A stretch of 64,000 nucleotides of DNA, taken from the NCBI RefSeq assembly GCF_003408705.1, contig NZ_QAYL01000002.1:186001-250000 (forward strand), given 5' to 3'. A program made the translations under genes and the position numbers. Shown in pieces: positions 40,826-51,749 of the stretch. The notes under the pieces are model-generated. The model ran no database searches. It was not told where the DNA came from and was given only the letters and a program-made list of their open reading frames with translations. Within the stretch, counting starts at the first letter, position 1. Each line of letters opens with the position of its first letter. The DNA comes from Mycobacterium uberis (GTDB taxonomy: Bacteria; Actinomycetota; Actinomycetes; Mycobacteriales; Mycobacteriaceae).

Positions 40826-42100
40826 AAGCGCCACACCCGAGAGCATAACTCCAAAGCATATTAACGCTCAGTTCTATTACTCTACTAGTGATCCTAACCG
40901 AGCTTACCGGCTTAGTAACGTTGCCCTTTGTCCTACCGACCACGGTGTCGCTTTGGCCAGTAAAGGCTTTCCTGGCATTGCTGATGCTGCTATTGACCAC
41001 CTTAGCTATCGATGTCACGTTAGCGACCAACACCCACTAGCTGCGATATACTCAATCTCATCAGACTACTCTCCTCGACTCATCCAGCTGCTCGTAGTGG
41101 ACTTGTTGATTCACAATGACAGTTGTAGCCGGTTCCGCGGTCAGGTCCGCGATGCTTGGCCGCCCAGCGCACACACTGAACCGCGCACCCATGCCGTCGA
41201 CATCGTTATCGGGCAGCGCCAACATGCGACACCGTACCGCGACCAATCCATCGCAGCTACCAGAACGCGGCCATGGTAACCACCCGATCGATTGGCCCAC
41301 TAGAGTTGGCGTGCCGACAGAATTTCCAGCGGGTGCTCGGTGTCATCTGAATGTTGTCGTCGTTTCTGTCTCGCAAACACTTACCGTCACGGCTTGCCAA
41401 GCTACGTAAGTTATGTCGTCGGTGATGACGTGCGTTCGATCAACTGTCGCGCAACTGCACGTCGTGCTGACGTCATGGTGCGCACGTGGAGGCCCGAACA
41501 CGACCGGCAGGTGGTGGGTCGGTTCAGCGTCAATCCAACCTCTGCTGATCTGGTAAGTTAGCCATGACTGGACTGGTTGATAGACGCCTCACTGCTGCTG
41601 GCAGCGCTGGTGTCGCGCACCGAACTTTTTGCCCAGCTTGTTGATGTAATGTACCGATTACAACTTAACTATTCTTGAATCTTACTGATAAGCAATGGTT
41701 TCCGATATTTTTCTGTTCACACGGTGGCGATCATTGGTGTTGTTGATCGATCGCAACGCAACAGCTCTAGACGAGGGCCTGTCGCTGATCTTGCCGCAGA
41801 TATCAGCCAAACATCAGGTAATGAGCGCCGCCGTCACAGACCCATGCGTCGACCAAATCACCTCAGGGTGGTCTCTAGACAACCACAGTGTGCAATACTG
41901 CAGTGGCTGAACGAGCACACAATGACCAGCGTTCCATAACGTCGCTATTGCGCCATAACGGGATGACCGTCGTTGACGTGACACCCGCAGAACCCGATCC
42001 CGTGCTCACTGACCGTGATATGGCGATGAAAAATATTGGACAACTTGAGCTTTCAGTATTGATATCGGAATCGACCCCGTCGCTGCCCGCAACATAACAC
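40815..42100 (+). pseudogene. DUF58 protein fossil (Rv3693-like)
   Basis: Central DUF58 segment SYVVGDDVRSINCRATARRA, DVMVRTWRPEHDRQVVG at about 41,410-41,520; then MVSDIFLFTRWRSLVLLIDR, NATALDEGLSLILPQISAKH at 41,695-41,820; and a terminal LLRHNGMTVVDVTPAEPDPV at about 41,945. The N-terminal membrane helices are eroded. The Trp of IDWRATAR is Cys here. Order after moxR as in H37Rv. Confidence 0.82.
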
Positions 42101-42114
42101 GGATACAATTGCGG

Positions 42115-43403
42115 GACTAGGGCATGGAGCTGATCCGTCCCCGCCGGTTCACTAAATCAGCCGACCAAGACCACGGCGAAACCAGCGATGGACACCGAGG
42201 TGACGCCCACAGCTCGTTCAAACCGTGTATTATCGAAAAACGTCGACTTGGCGAAACCACGTCAATGACATCGTATTATCTTTAAATCAAAAAAAGCTAA
42301 CAGTGCACAAGCGACCACCAACAACTAGCGTCGTTACGCTGGGCTCCTGTAAGACGGGCAACAGCGCCAATCCTGAAGACGCGGCTTATGACCGTGCCTC
42401 AACTGGTGAGAATCGCGTCAGGAACTTTATCGAAATCACCATTCTCACAAAATTTCTCGGTACGACAGTCTAAATACCCAATATACGACAAAAATTCCAC
42501 TTCGGGGATAATTCCGATTCCCACTCGAGCAAATATCAGCAAGAATGACGATGTCACCAACACCTCAATTAGCACGGAGGTCGACAGCACGCCTACTAAT
42601 CCCACCGCAACCTAGACAACACCTAATCCTTGTTCGGCAAGCACTTGTTCACACAAACGGTCATCGGTCGACATCACCAACCACCCCAGGCACATCACGG
42701 TTGTCGCCGTCAAAAACACCACTGTCAGCTCCAGCAGCACATGCAGCATAAGCAGAGCCTGCAGATAAAAGCCTCCGCTGACCTAGGACATCGGACCTGC
42801 GATCAGTCCTAGGGGTTGGCGGCGTTTTGGAAGAGCACAAACAGGATCGGTATGCAGAGCACGATGGAAAACGCTATGCACTGCGTCGCCACCCAGGAGT
42901 TGTTCGCCCGCACGCTGAAGGTGAACGACAAAGCTGGGTGCACATTACAATTAAGAAGCGACATCGCGATTCACCAATTCGCCAATTTCACTTGGTGTTC
43001 CGACGGCTAACTGTACTTTGGGATCGGTTGCTATCCAAAAAACAATAGCCAGCACTACGCTTGAATAACGCAGCTCCTGTCCCAGCCTCACCGCCATGTT
43101 CAGTAGGCGACTACGAGAAAGATACAGTCCAAAACCGGATCAAGGTACCACTGGACGGCGCATGCGCGGCCGTCACCACGGCACAAGCGTACGCGATCAG
43201 GCTCGAGAGCCAGCCAATCGGCAGTGTATCCGACCCGATCGTGCTGGCCTACCGTAACATCGACAGATGTGTAGACACCTGCTGGTAAAGTTCGACCAGT
43301 TCGTCAACTGTAGCGCCAGTCACCGACCAACGTTATCTTTAATTCATTGTTCGAGCCGGCCCCACATCCCGCGATAGGTCGGCACGAATGCGTCGACATT
43401 CAC
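42115..43403 (-). pseudogene. SpoIIM-type membrane protein fossil (Rv3694c-like)
   Basis: Minus-strand remnant. Start GTG at 43403 with NVDAFVPTYRGMWGRLEQ, then VDELVELYQQVSTHLSM in another frame, and FSVRANNSWVATQCIAFSIV, LCIPILFVLFQNAANP at about 42,830-42,945. This is the stage II sporulation protein M family, which is often next to MoxR/DUF58/RDD genes. The C-terminal membrane helices may be in 42,400-42,600. It is convergent with the DUF58 fossil. Confidence 0.78.
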
Positions 43404-43479
43404 TCTGCTCGGATTAAAATCGCAAGTTCAGCAAATACTGAGTCTAGTGGGTTGACATCAGCCTGTACCGTTCGAGAAT

Positions 43480-43740
43480 ATGTCAGAAGTGGTAGCCGGG
43501 TACGCTATGGTGCTTGACGGTCAGGTCACCCAGTTGCCAGTGCGGCCTGTGAAGCACGCTGATCAATATCACACTGATATTCGCCGGTTACGTGCTCACT
43601 GCAAGACATCGCCGCGAGCTGATGCGGCTTCGTCCAACTCCGGTCAGCCCGCCACTGTGGTCACCGACAGTGCCTCAGTATCTCGTCCCTCTCGGATTCT
43701 CTGGGCCGCTCTCGGCGGTACCTGGTTCCTGACCGCAGCA
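43480..43740 (+). pseudogene. RDD-family membrane protein fossil (Rv3695-like) with internal deletion
   Basis: Starts MSEVVAGYAMVLDGQVTQLP and continues in a shifted frame with LINITLIFAGYVL, then passes directly into a C-terminal-type segment, ARHRRELMRLRPTPVSPPLW, and TVPQYLVPLGFSG. So most of the membrane part is deleted and the two ends are fused out of frame. It is divergent from the SpoIIM fossil, as expected for this locus. Confidence 0.7.
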
Positions 43741-44228
43741 AACGCCGTAGTCAAACAGAGATGGATTCTCGTCTCCAACGCTAATGTGCAGCAGCAGCCG
43801 CGAGTATGGCGACGTCGCCGACTAGCAACGCCCATCCGCCCAATGGAGACAACGATACCGGCGGAGCGAGTCGCAGAGAAAACAGGATACCGACAACACC
43901 GTCACCAGAGATGTAGTGTAGAATCATGCGCCAAAGTCAATAAAACATCTACAGTAGCGACCCCGACACCGTCGTGAGCGCCAGCCCCCACTTGACCCAG
44001 AATCGCATGCTTCAGCGACGGTTGCCCTACGTCGATTCCGGCTGCACTCTCGGTGCCGCATTCAATATTCAATCGTCAAGTTGTCATTCTTCCCGTTCAT
44101 CACACGGTGCTACTCGCATGCAGCTGCATGCAAACAAGACTACCACCGAAAGCGTTGCATCATATTATCCAGTCAATATATCACGATATATCAAGAGCGT
44201 GGTGGATGCTCCGCAAACACAAATCACC
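43741..44228. other. Spacer between RDD fossil and PadR gene, no gene seen
   Basis: About 490 bp. An open stretch on the plus strand to 43,977 looks like chance coding after the RDD break. AT content rises towards 44,200, where the PadR promoter would be expected. I cannot place promoter elements. Confidence 0.45.
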
Positions 44229-44234
44229 ATGAAT

Positions 44235-44763
44235 ATGAACAACACGTTTGCTTCTCCTACCAAAGACCTCCGTAACCGAGCCAAGCCTCGGATTCGATTT
44301 CAGCTTTGGCGCGAGCGATCCACACGACAGCCGGCGCGGTGACGCGCGAGCGGCCATTCTGGTGTTGCCCACCGAGCGGCCAATGCAGGGCTACGAGATG
44401 CTCCAGCAGATTGCCGAACTCAGCAACGGAATATGGCGAACTAGCCTTGGTTCAGTGTACCCGAAGCTACAACTGCTCGCCGACGAAGGATTGATCGCAG
44501 CAGATGGAATCGACGGCAGCAAGAAGCTTTTCGAGCCGACCGACGATGGTCGGGCCACGGCCGAGAAGGCCACGACCCCGCCATGGGACCAGATCGCTCC
44601 AGGCACCGATTCTAGACACATCAGCCTGCGAACAGCAATGGGCCAGCAGTTCGGTGCGATCAAGCAATTTACACACACCGCCAGCGTTGACCAGCAGCAG
44701 CGCATCGTGGAAATCATCAACAACACACGACGCGATATCTACGACATCTTCGGCGAGGATTGA
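44235..44763 (+). pseudogene. PadR-family transcriptional regulator, N-terminus frameshifted
   Basis: Winged-helix PadR regulator. From 44,340 on it reads RRGDARAAILVLPTERPMQG, YEMLQQIAELSNGIW, VYPKLQLLADEGLIAADGID, with the C-terminal helix QQQRIVEIINNTRRDIYDIF before TGA at 44,761. The core is open. The leader starts at ATG 44,235 (MNNTFASPTKDLRNRA) in a different frame, and the shift falls at about 44,270-44,290. A TTG at 44,248 would give an uninterrupted 171-residue protein. So it is either a recent pseudogene or a live gene with a changed start. Confidence 0.6.
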
Positions 44764-45012
44764 CCTGTCCTGCGAGCTCACATGAACTGCTGGCCAGAAC
44801 GACGTGTCATTGTGCAAACGCGCACCCTCGCGTCACTCGGCGAGCTAGGTAGTGAACGCTCCAACGAGTGTTGATATAGTCCTGCACCTATACGGTCGAA
44901 CGAACCAGATGCTTCACCCGTAACGACACCGGACCGGAAGGGCCGGAAGTGAGGCATCTAACCGAGACCTACTTCCTGTCGGCAGAGGATGAGCCTGTTA
45001 GCAGTCACTGCG
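44764..45012. other. Spacer between PadR gene and glpK stop
   Basis: About 250 bp, no frame with recognisable similarity and no clear terminator hairpin. The two flanking genes converge here. Confidence 0.4.
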
Positions 45013-46545
45013 TCAGGACATATCGATCCAATCCAGCGTCCGCTGCACGGCTTTACACCAGCCCGCATACCCCGCGGCACGCTTGTCATCGTCCCACGTC
45101 GGCGTCCAACGCTTATCCTCTTGCCAATTGGCCCGTAGGTCTGACAGGCCGGCCCAAAAACCGACCGCTAGGCCCGCCGCATAGGCTGCACCCAGCGCAG
45201 TGGTCTCAGCAACTACCGGGCGTACTACATCCACGCCCAGCACGTCGGCCTGAATCTGCATGCACAAGTCGTTGCCTGTTATACCGCCGTCGACCTTCAA
45301 GATCTCAAGGCGCACACCGGAATCTGCTGCCATCGCGTCCACCACATCCTTACTTTGATAGCAGATCGCTTCCAACGTTGCTCGAGCTAGATGTGCGTTG
45401 GTGTTGAACCGTGATAGCCCTACGATTGCACCTCTTGCATCGGATCGCCAATACGGAGCGAACAACCCGGAGAATGCCGGCACAAAGTACACCCCGCCAT
45501 TGTCAGCGACCTGACGGGCCAGTGATTCGCTTTGCTCAGCGCCACTAATGATGCTCAGCTGATCACGTAACCACTGCACCGCTGAGCCAGTCACAGCGAT
45601 TGAACCCTCAAGCGCGTAAACCGGTTTGGCATCCCCGAACTTATAGCAGACGGTGGTCAGCAAGCCATTGTTGGATCTCACGATCGTCTCGCCAGTATTA
45701 AGCAGCAAAAAATTTCCGGTTCCGTAGGTGTTTTTCGCCTCCCCCGCGTTCAGACACACTTGACCGACCATCGCAGCATGCTGATCGCCCAAAACCCCGG
45801 TTATCAGCACTTCGCCACCGACGGGTCCATCGGCTAACGTGACACCGTAAGGCTGCAGAGACGACGACGATGCAATCACCGGCAGCATCACCCGAGGGAT
45901 GGAGAAGAACGACAAAAGCTCGTCATCCCAATCCAGAGTCTCCAAGTCCATCAGCATGGTCCGGCTGGCGTTCGTCACGTCAGTGAAGTGCACGCCTCCA
46001 CGCGGACCACCGGTCAGATTCCACAACAGCCAGGTATCAGAGGTGCCAAAAAGCGCGTCACCGTTTTCAGCGGCAACGCGCACCCCGTCGACGTTCTCTA
46101 AGATCCATTGCAACTTGCCGCCGGAGAAATAGGTAGCCGGCGGCAGGCCGGCCTTGTGGCGGATCTCCTCTCCGCGACCGTCTCGGTCCAGCATGGCCAT
46201 GATACGGTCGGTGCGAGTATCTTGCCAAACGACCGCGTTGCAATACGGCAACCCGGTATTCCGATTCCACACCATCGTCGTCTCGCGCTGATTTGTAATG
46301 CCAAGCGCTGCAATATCTTTCGATGATAACTTAGCGGTGTTGAGCACCGACATCAGCCCTGACTCGGCATGCTCCCATATCTCAACAGGATTGTGCTCGA
46401 CCCAGCCGGCACGGGGCAATATCTGCTTGTGCTCAAGCTGGTGGTGGGCCACTTCAGCACCGTTGTGATCGAAGATCATGCAGCGGGTGCTGGTAGTGCC
46501 TTGATCGATGGCTACTATGAATTCAGCGAACTCGACCAACTGCAC
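45013..46545 (-). CDS. glpK: Glycerol kinase
   Basis: Phosphorylates glycerol; FGGY family, 510 residues (Rv3696c counterpart). The N-terminal phosphate-binding loop is [15 protein letters not shown]; substrate residues lie in [14 protein letters not shown] and WQDTRTDR; the FGGY signature region is [20 protein letters not shown] with [13 protein letters not shown]. The start is uncertain: GTG at 46,545 (VQLVEFAEF) keeps the frame, while the ancestral-looking ATG-TCG at 46,557 is in another frame. This hints at an N-terminal frameshift rescued by an internal start. The leader is dispensable in the family, so the enzyme is probably active. Confidence 0.92.
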   Translation of the reverse strand: MQLVEFAEFIVAIDQGTTSTRCMIFDHNGAEVAHHQLEHKQILPRAGWVEHNPVEIWEHAESGLMSVLNTAKLSSKDIAALGITNQRETTMVWNRNTGLPYCNAVVWQDTRTDRIMAMLDRDGRGEEIRHKAGLPPATYFSGGKLQWILENVDGVRVAAENGDALFGTSDTWLLWNLTGGPRGGVHFTDVTNASRTMLMDLETLDWDDELLSFFSIPRVMLPVIASSSSLQPYGVTLADGPVGGEVLITGVLGDQHAAMVGQVCLNAGEAKNTYGTGNFLLLNTGETIVRSNNGLLTTVCYKFGDAKPVYALEGSIAVTGSAVQWLRDQLSIISGAEQSESLARQVADNGGVYFVPAFSGLFAPYWRSDARGAIVGLSRFNTNAHLARATLEAICYQSKDVVDAMAADSGVRLEILKVDGGITGNDLCMQIQADVLGVDVVRPVVAETTALGAAYAAGLAVGFWAGLSDLRANWQEDKRWTPTWDDDKRAAGYAGWCKAVQRTLDWIDMS

Positions 46546-46639
46546 TCCTCCGACATAAACTGTGATACTTCATGTAATCATTTATGATGGTCTATCGGTC
46601 GATTAATCAATTAGGTAACCGAAACACTTACGTTACCGC

Positions 46640-47560
46640 CGGTGGACCTGTTGCATCGGCGGTGTGGGTGAAGAGGTCAAGTACACCAAGTATAACCGCA
46701 CGCATCAGCGATAGTACCACCACAAAATGGGGTGGTACTTGAACGTCTTCGACACGACGCTTGCGCAGTGCCAATTCAACGCCGACCAAGCGCTCACTGA
46801 AGTATAGGTTGGATACAACCTTGTTGACACTAAACTAACTACCAGCCCGCCAGGTCGAATAAATACATGCCAGGATGCCACCGCCGATCCCACTTACCAA
46901 AGCGAATTAGACGCTTAAAAATCAGACTCAACGTTCTACCCTGGTCACTTCCCAGGCACACTAGTCTGGATGGCCGAAGTGCACGCCAGCCTCAACAAGG
47001 TTGAAACCAAGACCAACTTCGACAAGTCCCATATAGTCATGGTCGGCATTTTGTCCACGCTGATGCCAGAGCATCCGATCGAAGACCGGATGAACGACTC
47101 GGCGCGGTATGCGGCCTTCAACGAGTCGACCTTCCGCTCCCGCGGCGAGAACATCCACATCAACATTGCCGGCCCAGAGTAACTGACCTAGCACACCACC
47201 GCTATAGCACATGAATATTCTTGAACTAGAAAATAATTGAATTTAGAGCTAGTTCCGATGGATTTCGCTGTCAACTGAAACGCGGCTCAGGTTCTGGCCG
47301 GCCCGCAGCTGGCATTGGACGCAACCTCTCCCTACTTTTTCACTTACCAACTGTAGGAAGAAACCCGCATCGAACTACTCACGCAGTACATCTACACCCG
47401 ACACGAACAACTCAAGCCCTAAGGTGTACTACCGCGAGTATTAGTTCGGCGAACAATGGATCACCTTGCTACTACGGCGCGCTACGCAGCATACTAGAAG
47501 AGTCTAGTTAACACCCCGAGTAAGGATTATCTACACTGCGGCACAAGAAAATTATTGTGA
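46640..47560 (+). pseudogene. Rv3698-like fossil (glutamate-cysteine-ligase-related fold suspected)
   Basis: Plus-strand remnant: LNVFDTTLAQCQFNADQALT at about 46,740, then FPGTLVWMAEVHASLNKVET, KTNFDKSHIVMVGILSTLMP, NDSARYAAFNESTFRSRGEN, HINIAGPE; a further frame gives NAAQVLAGPQLALDATSPYF and ETRIELLTQYIYTR to about 47,400. It matches the Rv3698 type of protein, upstream of Rv3699 as here. Many stops. Confidence 0.7.
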
Positions 47561-47689
47561 TTCTGCACGAAACAGCATGAAAAACTAGCTGCATTGGCCT
47601 ATGTTGCGCGGAGCTACAACACAGAAATTGGTGTTGGATACCTTGCTGCCGATGGCCTGCGGAAGAGTACTGTAGGGGAGTATAGATGC

Positions 47690-47795
47690 CAAGGTATGCG
47701 ACCGATTCCTTAACGTCATCTAGGGTCGCGCCGGGGCCGGTAGCAGCGCGTACGTTGAGGACTATCTCATCTGAAGTAATGGCCTGATACATTGT
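47690..47795 (-). pseudogene. Possible carboxymuconolactone decarboxylase-like fragment
   Basis: Short minus-strand stretch EIVLNVRAATGPGATLDDVK, then ESVAYLGIYTPL, which resembles the helix-turn-helix core of CMD-family proteins (HVRAA-x5-G-x2-DE-x-KE). The catalytic Cys motif is not visible. Weak. Confidence 0.3.
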
Positions 47796-47799
47796 CTAC

Positions 47800-48445
47800 T
47801 ATGAACAGAGTCAATTCGAGGGCACACTGCCGTAGAGTATTCGGTGAGCCGCAGACGGAGTTGGCTGCGCTGATGGCGTCAGGCAATTTCCGCAGTGACG
47901 TGTTGGACACCGGCTACGGGTTTACCGAACTGTAGTTGGCACTGACTGACGACGGTCACGCCGCGGTCGGCATCGATCTCACACCTATCACCGTCGCGGC
48001 GGCAAACAGGGCAGCTCAAGAACGTGAGTTGGCTACTGCCAGCTTCATATAGATCGATATTACTTCGTTGACCGGCTATGACGGGCAGTTCAATACGGTG
48101 TTCGACCGCACTCTGTTTCACTCGTGGTCGGTATCAGGATCGCGGTGGATACCTTGAGTTTGGTGCACCGCGCGGCGACTCCGGGCGCCAGTTAGTACGT
48201 ACGTGCTGATGTTAGCCAAAGGCGCCTTTCCCGCCGAGCGGGAAACAGGGCCCAATGAAGTCGACGGGGCCGAATTACGCGTCGCAATGAGCAAGTACTA
48301 GGAGATCGACGAGATTTGGCCCTCCGATATTCACGCCAACATGCCGCAGATCTCCGGGGCTCTGTTCGAATTTCTGTCGTATGACCGCTACGAACAGAGC
48401 CGGATTAAGTTTCCCACATACCTGTTGACAGTGCATAAAGTGTAG
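47800..48445 (+). pseudogene. SAM-dependent methyltransferase fossil (Rv3699-like)
   Basis: VLDTGYGFTEL, stop, LALTDDGHAAVGIDLTPITV with AAANRAAQERELATASFI, then DITSLTGYDGQFNTVFDRTL FHSW. This is a class I methyltransferase (motif I eroded from GCGxG to GYGFT). It ends RIKFPTYLLTVHKV before a TAG at about 48,445. At least four stops. Order after Rv3698 is as in H37Rv. Confidence 0.78.
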
Positions 48446-48499
48446 CTGGGATATGCTCTCGGGCACTGGTGCTAAATCCGCTGGTGTTTCCCACCACCA

Positions 48500-49325
48500 T
48501 TACCTCACCAGCCCAGCGTTTTTCCGCGGTATTAAGCGGCATTAAATAGCCGTGGTTGCGCTCTCCAAGTCTTCGGCGAAGAGAACTAAGTCGTTGGCCG
48601 TGGTACCCGCGTACGAAAAAATCCGCAACACCGGTTGCCCTAAGTTACAGAGACGCTCGCTCCACTGAAGCGTAGGTGGTCAAAATCCGCCGTTCAGCGA
48701 GCAGCCATGTCAGTACCTCCTACGGATAGACACCCTCGTCTGAGTCCAGATTGGTGATTGCGCTCGACTCGCCGACCTCCTCAACCACCCGCTACCCACG
48801 TACATTCCGGCTGATGCTGCCCAGTACGTCCAGATGTGCTCACACGCTCGCTGGTTCACATGCCAAATATTCACCAGATGCTACAAAAACCTAATATCGC
48901 AGCAATATTAATCTAACATAGTTCGAAATTGCTGGGCCGCAGCTAAATTCGTCTACACTGACTCCAGGTCCGTTAGTTGCGGATACAATTGCTGCATCAA
49001 CCCAGGATGCATTGCAAGGAATGCCCATACCGCGCGGCCTTGTGATCTGCTTGCGCAACTACGCGTAAGTCATATCTGCACCTATCGCGCAGTTCACCTG
49101 ATCCAGCGCTTGAGCGACGTCTGTGACCAAGCAGTAACCTTGACTCGTCGCAGAATTGGGCTATCAGCGATAGCGGTTTCACGACGTCGCTGTGGTTGGC
49201 CGCAGCGGTTAGATGGGTTAGATCAGACGGGTCTGCGGCCAAGGCGAAAGCCGCGTCGTCAAGAGTCAACCTACCGTCGACGGGGGTGGTCAGCGGTTGG
49301 CAAACGAATCCATGCAAAACCATAA
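48500..49325 (-). pseudogene. egtE: EgtE fossil, PLP-dependent ergothioneine C-S lyase
   Basis: Minus-strand remnant of the class-V aminotransferase-fold lyase (Rv3700c counterpart). VDGRLTLDDAAFALAADPSD, LTHLTAAANHSDVVKPLSLI at about 49,210-49,290, then in another frame VTDVAQALDQVNCAIGADMT with the Lys segment eroded to TYA-stop-LRKQITRPRGMG; and a C-terminal VVEEVGESSAITNLDSDEG. About the first 115 residues are missing. It is the last of the five ergothioneine genes, all dead. Confidence 0.82.
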
Positions 49326-49329
49326 CGGC

Positions 49330-49869
49330 CAGGCTGAGACCTCACAACAGGCTTTCTCCGGACCACATTACCGCGATTAAAATCGTAAGGAACTCCGCGC
49401 ATGGTTCGGGTGTGAGGTTGTCGATCGCCGACCCTCAGAACACAAACCAACGCCGCCCAGCAGCGGAAATCTTGGCTATATGTTCCTCGAACTCACCGCA
49501 GAAGGCTTTGATCTCGACACCTGAGTACTCGTGTTGAATAGCGGTTGCGGTCACCGACAGCATGCTGGCATCGACGTCAAACAGTACGAATCTATGCAGT
49601 GACCCATGGTCGCGCAGCGCGCCTAATAACAGCTTGGTCTTCTCCGACGTCCCACTGCCCAGTTCCACCAAGATGTCGACTTCTACGCGTGCCGGGTAGT
49701 ACTTAGGCAACCACGTGATCTGGTTGAATAGACCGCTGTCCGCTGACATCGTAAACAAATTAGGCGGAAACGACTTCGGAATCTTATGCAGGGTATCTAA
49801 ACACATTGCAATGCAACTCGTGATACTATGTACATTAGTAGCGAAGTGGTTCGCTAGCGGCAGTATCAT
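49330..49869 (-). pseudogene. egtD: EgtD fossil, histidine trimethyltransferase
   Basis: Starts [17 protein letters not shown] at 49,869, then [36 protein letters not shown], a small deletion, [20 protein letters not shown] (SAM motif), [20 protein letters not shown] and [20 protein letters not shown]; a stop; GSAIDNLTPEPCAEFLTILI. Then the C-terminal half is deleted and the sequence jumps to GLSLAV, which resembles the final residues of EgtD, fused to egtE sequence (Rv3701c counterpart). Confidence 0.87.
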
Positions 49870-49884
49870 CAAGATCCTTTCGGG

Positions 49885-50440
49885 TACTCCAGGGAAATCT
49901 AATGGGGATACTTTGGGCGGCAACCTCGACCAGACGGCGGCTCAGCACATCCTCCCAGCCATAGACGTCGTCAAGCGGTTTACTGGCTAGCACCACACCG
50001 TAGTAGCCGTGCAGAGTAAACAGCGTATAGGGCTAAACAGTGACCAAATAACCGAGAGCCATTGACAAGCAACATATTCAGTCGAGCATTTAGCTCGGCG
50101 AATGCGATCTACACGATAGTCTCTCCCAGCACGTCGCGCCCACGTACAAACATGTTGACCACGAGTATCGTGCTTTAACAAACTAATTAGATGGACAAGC
50201 CCGGAAGCAACACAGCACGATAAACAACACCGTTGTGCGACTATAACCAATAGTCGTCACTTAACACCGCGGTTGCGCTGGCTTCAATCGGCATGCCGAC
50301 AGTCGTCTAGCGCACCGTGGCCACCACTCAATAGCTGCGCAGCGCAGACACTATCAAGTCAAACGACCCATCGGGACCCACGGTGACGCCGGGCTGCTTC
50401 AGCGCTATGGCACCCTGCCTGCCACAACGTGATCGGAAAA
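49885..50440 (-). pseudogene. egtC: EgtC fossil, glutamine amidotransferase-type hydrolase
   Basis: TTVGMPIEASATAVLSDDYW, then SHNGVVYRAVLLPGL, STILVVNMFVRGRDVLGETI, LNARLNMLLVNGSRLLGHCL and a C-terminal [20 protein letters not shown]. This is the NTN-hydrolase EgtC (Rv3702c counterpart); the N-terminal Cys region (MCRHLGW) is not visible. Several stops and shifts. Confidence 0.82.
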
Positions 50441-50539
50441 CCCGACACCCCAACCCGTCGGCGTTCATCAGCCCGTGCTTTTGCCGATGCGGAGCATAGG
50501 ACTACACCCGAAGACTGTGCGGCAGGTCAAGCACCAACA

Positions 50540-51740
50540 AGGACACTGTTACCTCTACTCTCAGTTACCCCAAGTGACGGCACCTCAAACATCCCGCGCA
50601 AACCGGAGACCGCAGAAGATCTGGCGGCGAACCGAGTGATCCCAGTTGCGGAAGCTAGGCCGCAGGATGGCAGGTTCCACGGCCCAGGACCCACTCCGCA
50701 ACACACGATAGTCACCGTCGAAAAACGGCTGGTAATAGCACTCACTAAATCATGGGAACAAACCCCGGCCAGGGTCACAGCGGTGAGCTAACCCACTCCC
50801 AAACATCGCCCAGCATCTACTACGGCCCCATAGGCTGACATTCCGGCCGGGTAGGCGCCGGACTCAGCGCACTTCCACCCAGGTTGGCGTGGGCTTCCGT
50901 CGGTTACTTGACTCTCCAAGGGATAGCGACGCTGGGTGTTCGTTGCCAGATCCCAGGCACAAGCCTTCTCCCACTCCATCTCAATGGACAACCGTGCGCC
51001 AGCCCAGGCTACGTAGGTCTCAGCTTCAAAGTATGGAGACACGTTGCACCGGTTCATCAACCGGAATGTCTTCGACACGGCCAAACCGAATGCGGGTGTA
51101 CCCGTCGGGGACGCCAGTAATTGCGGCGCGGTCAGACCCGTACACTGGTAGTGCTGCCAGCTACGAGTTAGCTACCATCGTGAGTCGGTGTAGCCGTCGT
51201 CATCGACGAAGTGTTGCCATTCGCCATTAATTGATAACAGGACATTGGCCAATCCGGAACGCCAGTACTTTTGACGACGTGAACGGGACACTGATTACTC
51301 TCTGCCGGCACCAACACCCATAACAAACGAGTCTACCGGACACGAACACCGACCCGGCGCACAGATTCACTGCCTGAAACTTTCGTCGCGTTGGCTTTTA
51401 AATATTGTACCACCGCTCCGAACACGAAGGCCACTTGGTCGTCCGCAGGGTCATCAGATAAGGCATCACAGGCATCCAACGCAGCAGACCACACGGTGCC
51501 GGCAATCGGACCGCGCCCGCTCCGGAGACAGCAGCGATACTTCGACACGACTACCATGGGAATGCTTGAATGGTGTCGTGGAGGCCCTCGACAGCCGACG
51601 GCACTATCCTGAACTGATTCAGATCACCACATCGCAGCAACCACCGCTCCTCCTGCTAACCGAGATGTGCGCCATGTCCCACACCAGTAGGCTCATCAAC
51701 GGGTTACACTGCCAGCAAAATTCGGCATCGCCAAAATTAA
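50540..51740 (-). pseudogene. egtB: EgtB fossil, hercynylcysteine sulfoxide synthase
   Basis: C-terminal formylglycine-generating-enzyme-type domain is best preserved: VSPYFEAETYVAWAGARLSI, EMEWEKACAWDLATNTQRRY at 50,850-51,030, then a VWEW-like site and [20 protein letters not shown] in shifted frames at 50,550-50,700. The N-terminal DinB-like part is only partly visible. Many stops (Rv3703c counterpart). Confidence 0.82.
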
Positions 51741-51749
51741 CTAGCCGCC

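Noticed and set aside
43480..43977. 165-codon plus-strand frame as an intact gene
   Set aside because: Only its first 20-25 codons match the RDD-protein start; the rest is out-of-frame sequence after a shift and an internal deletion.
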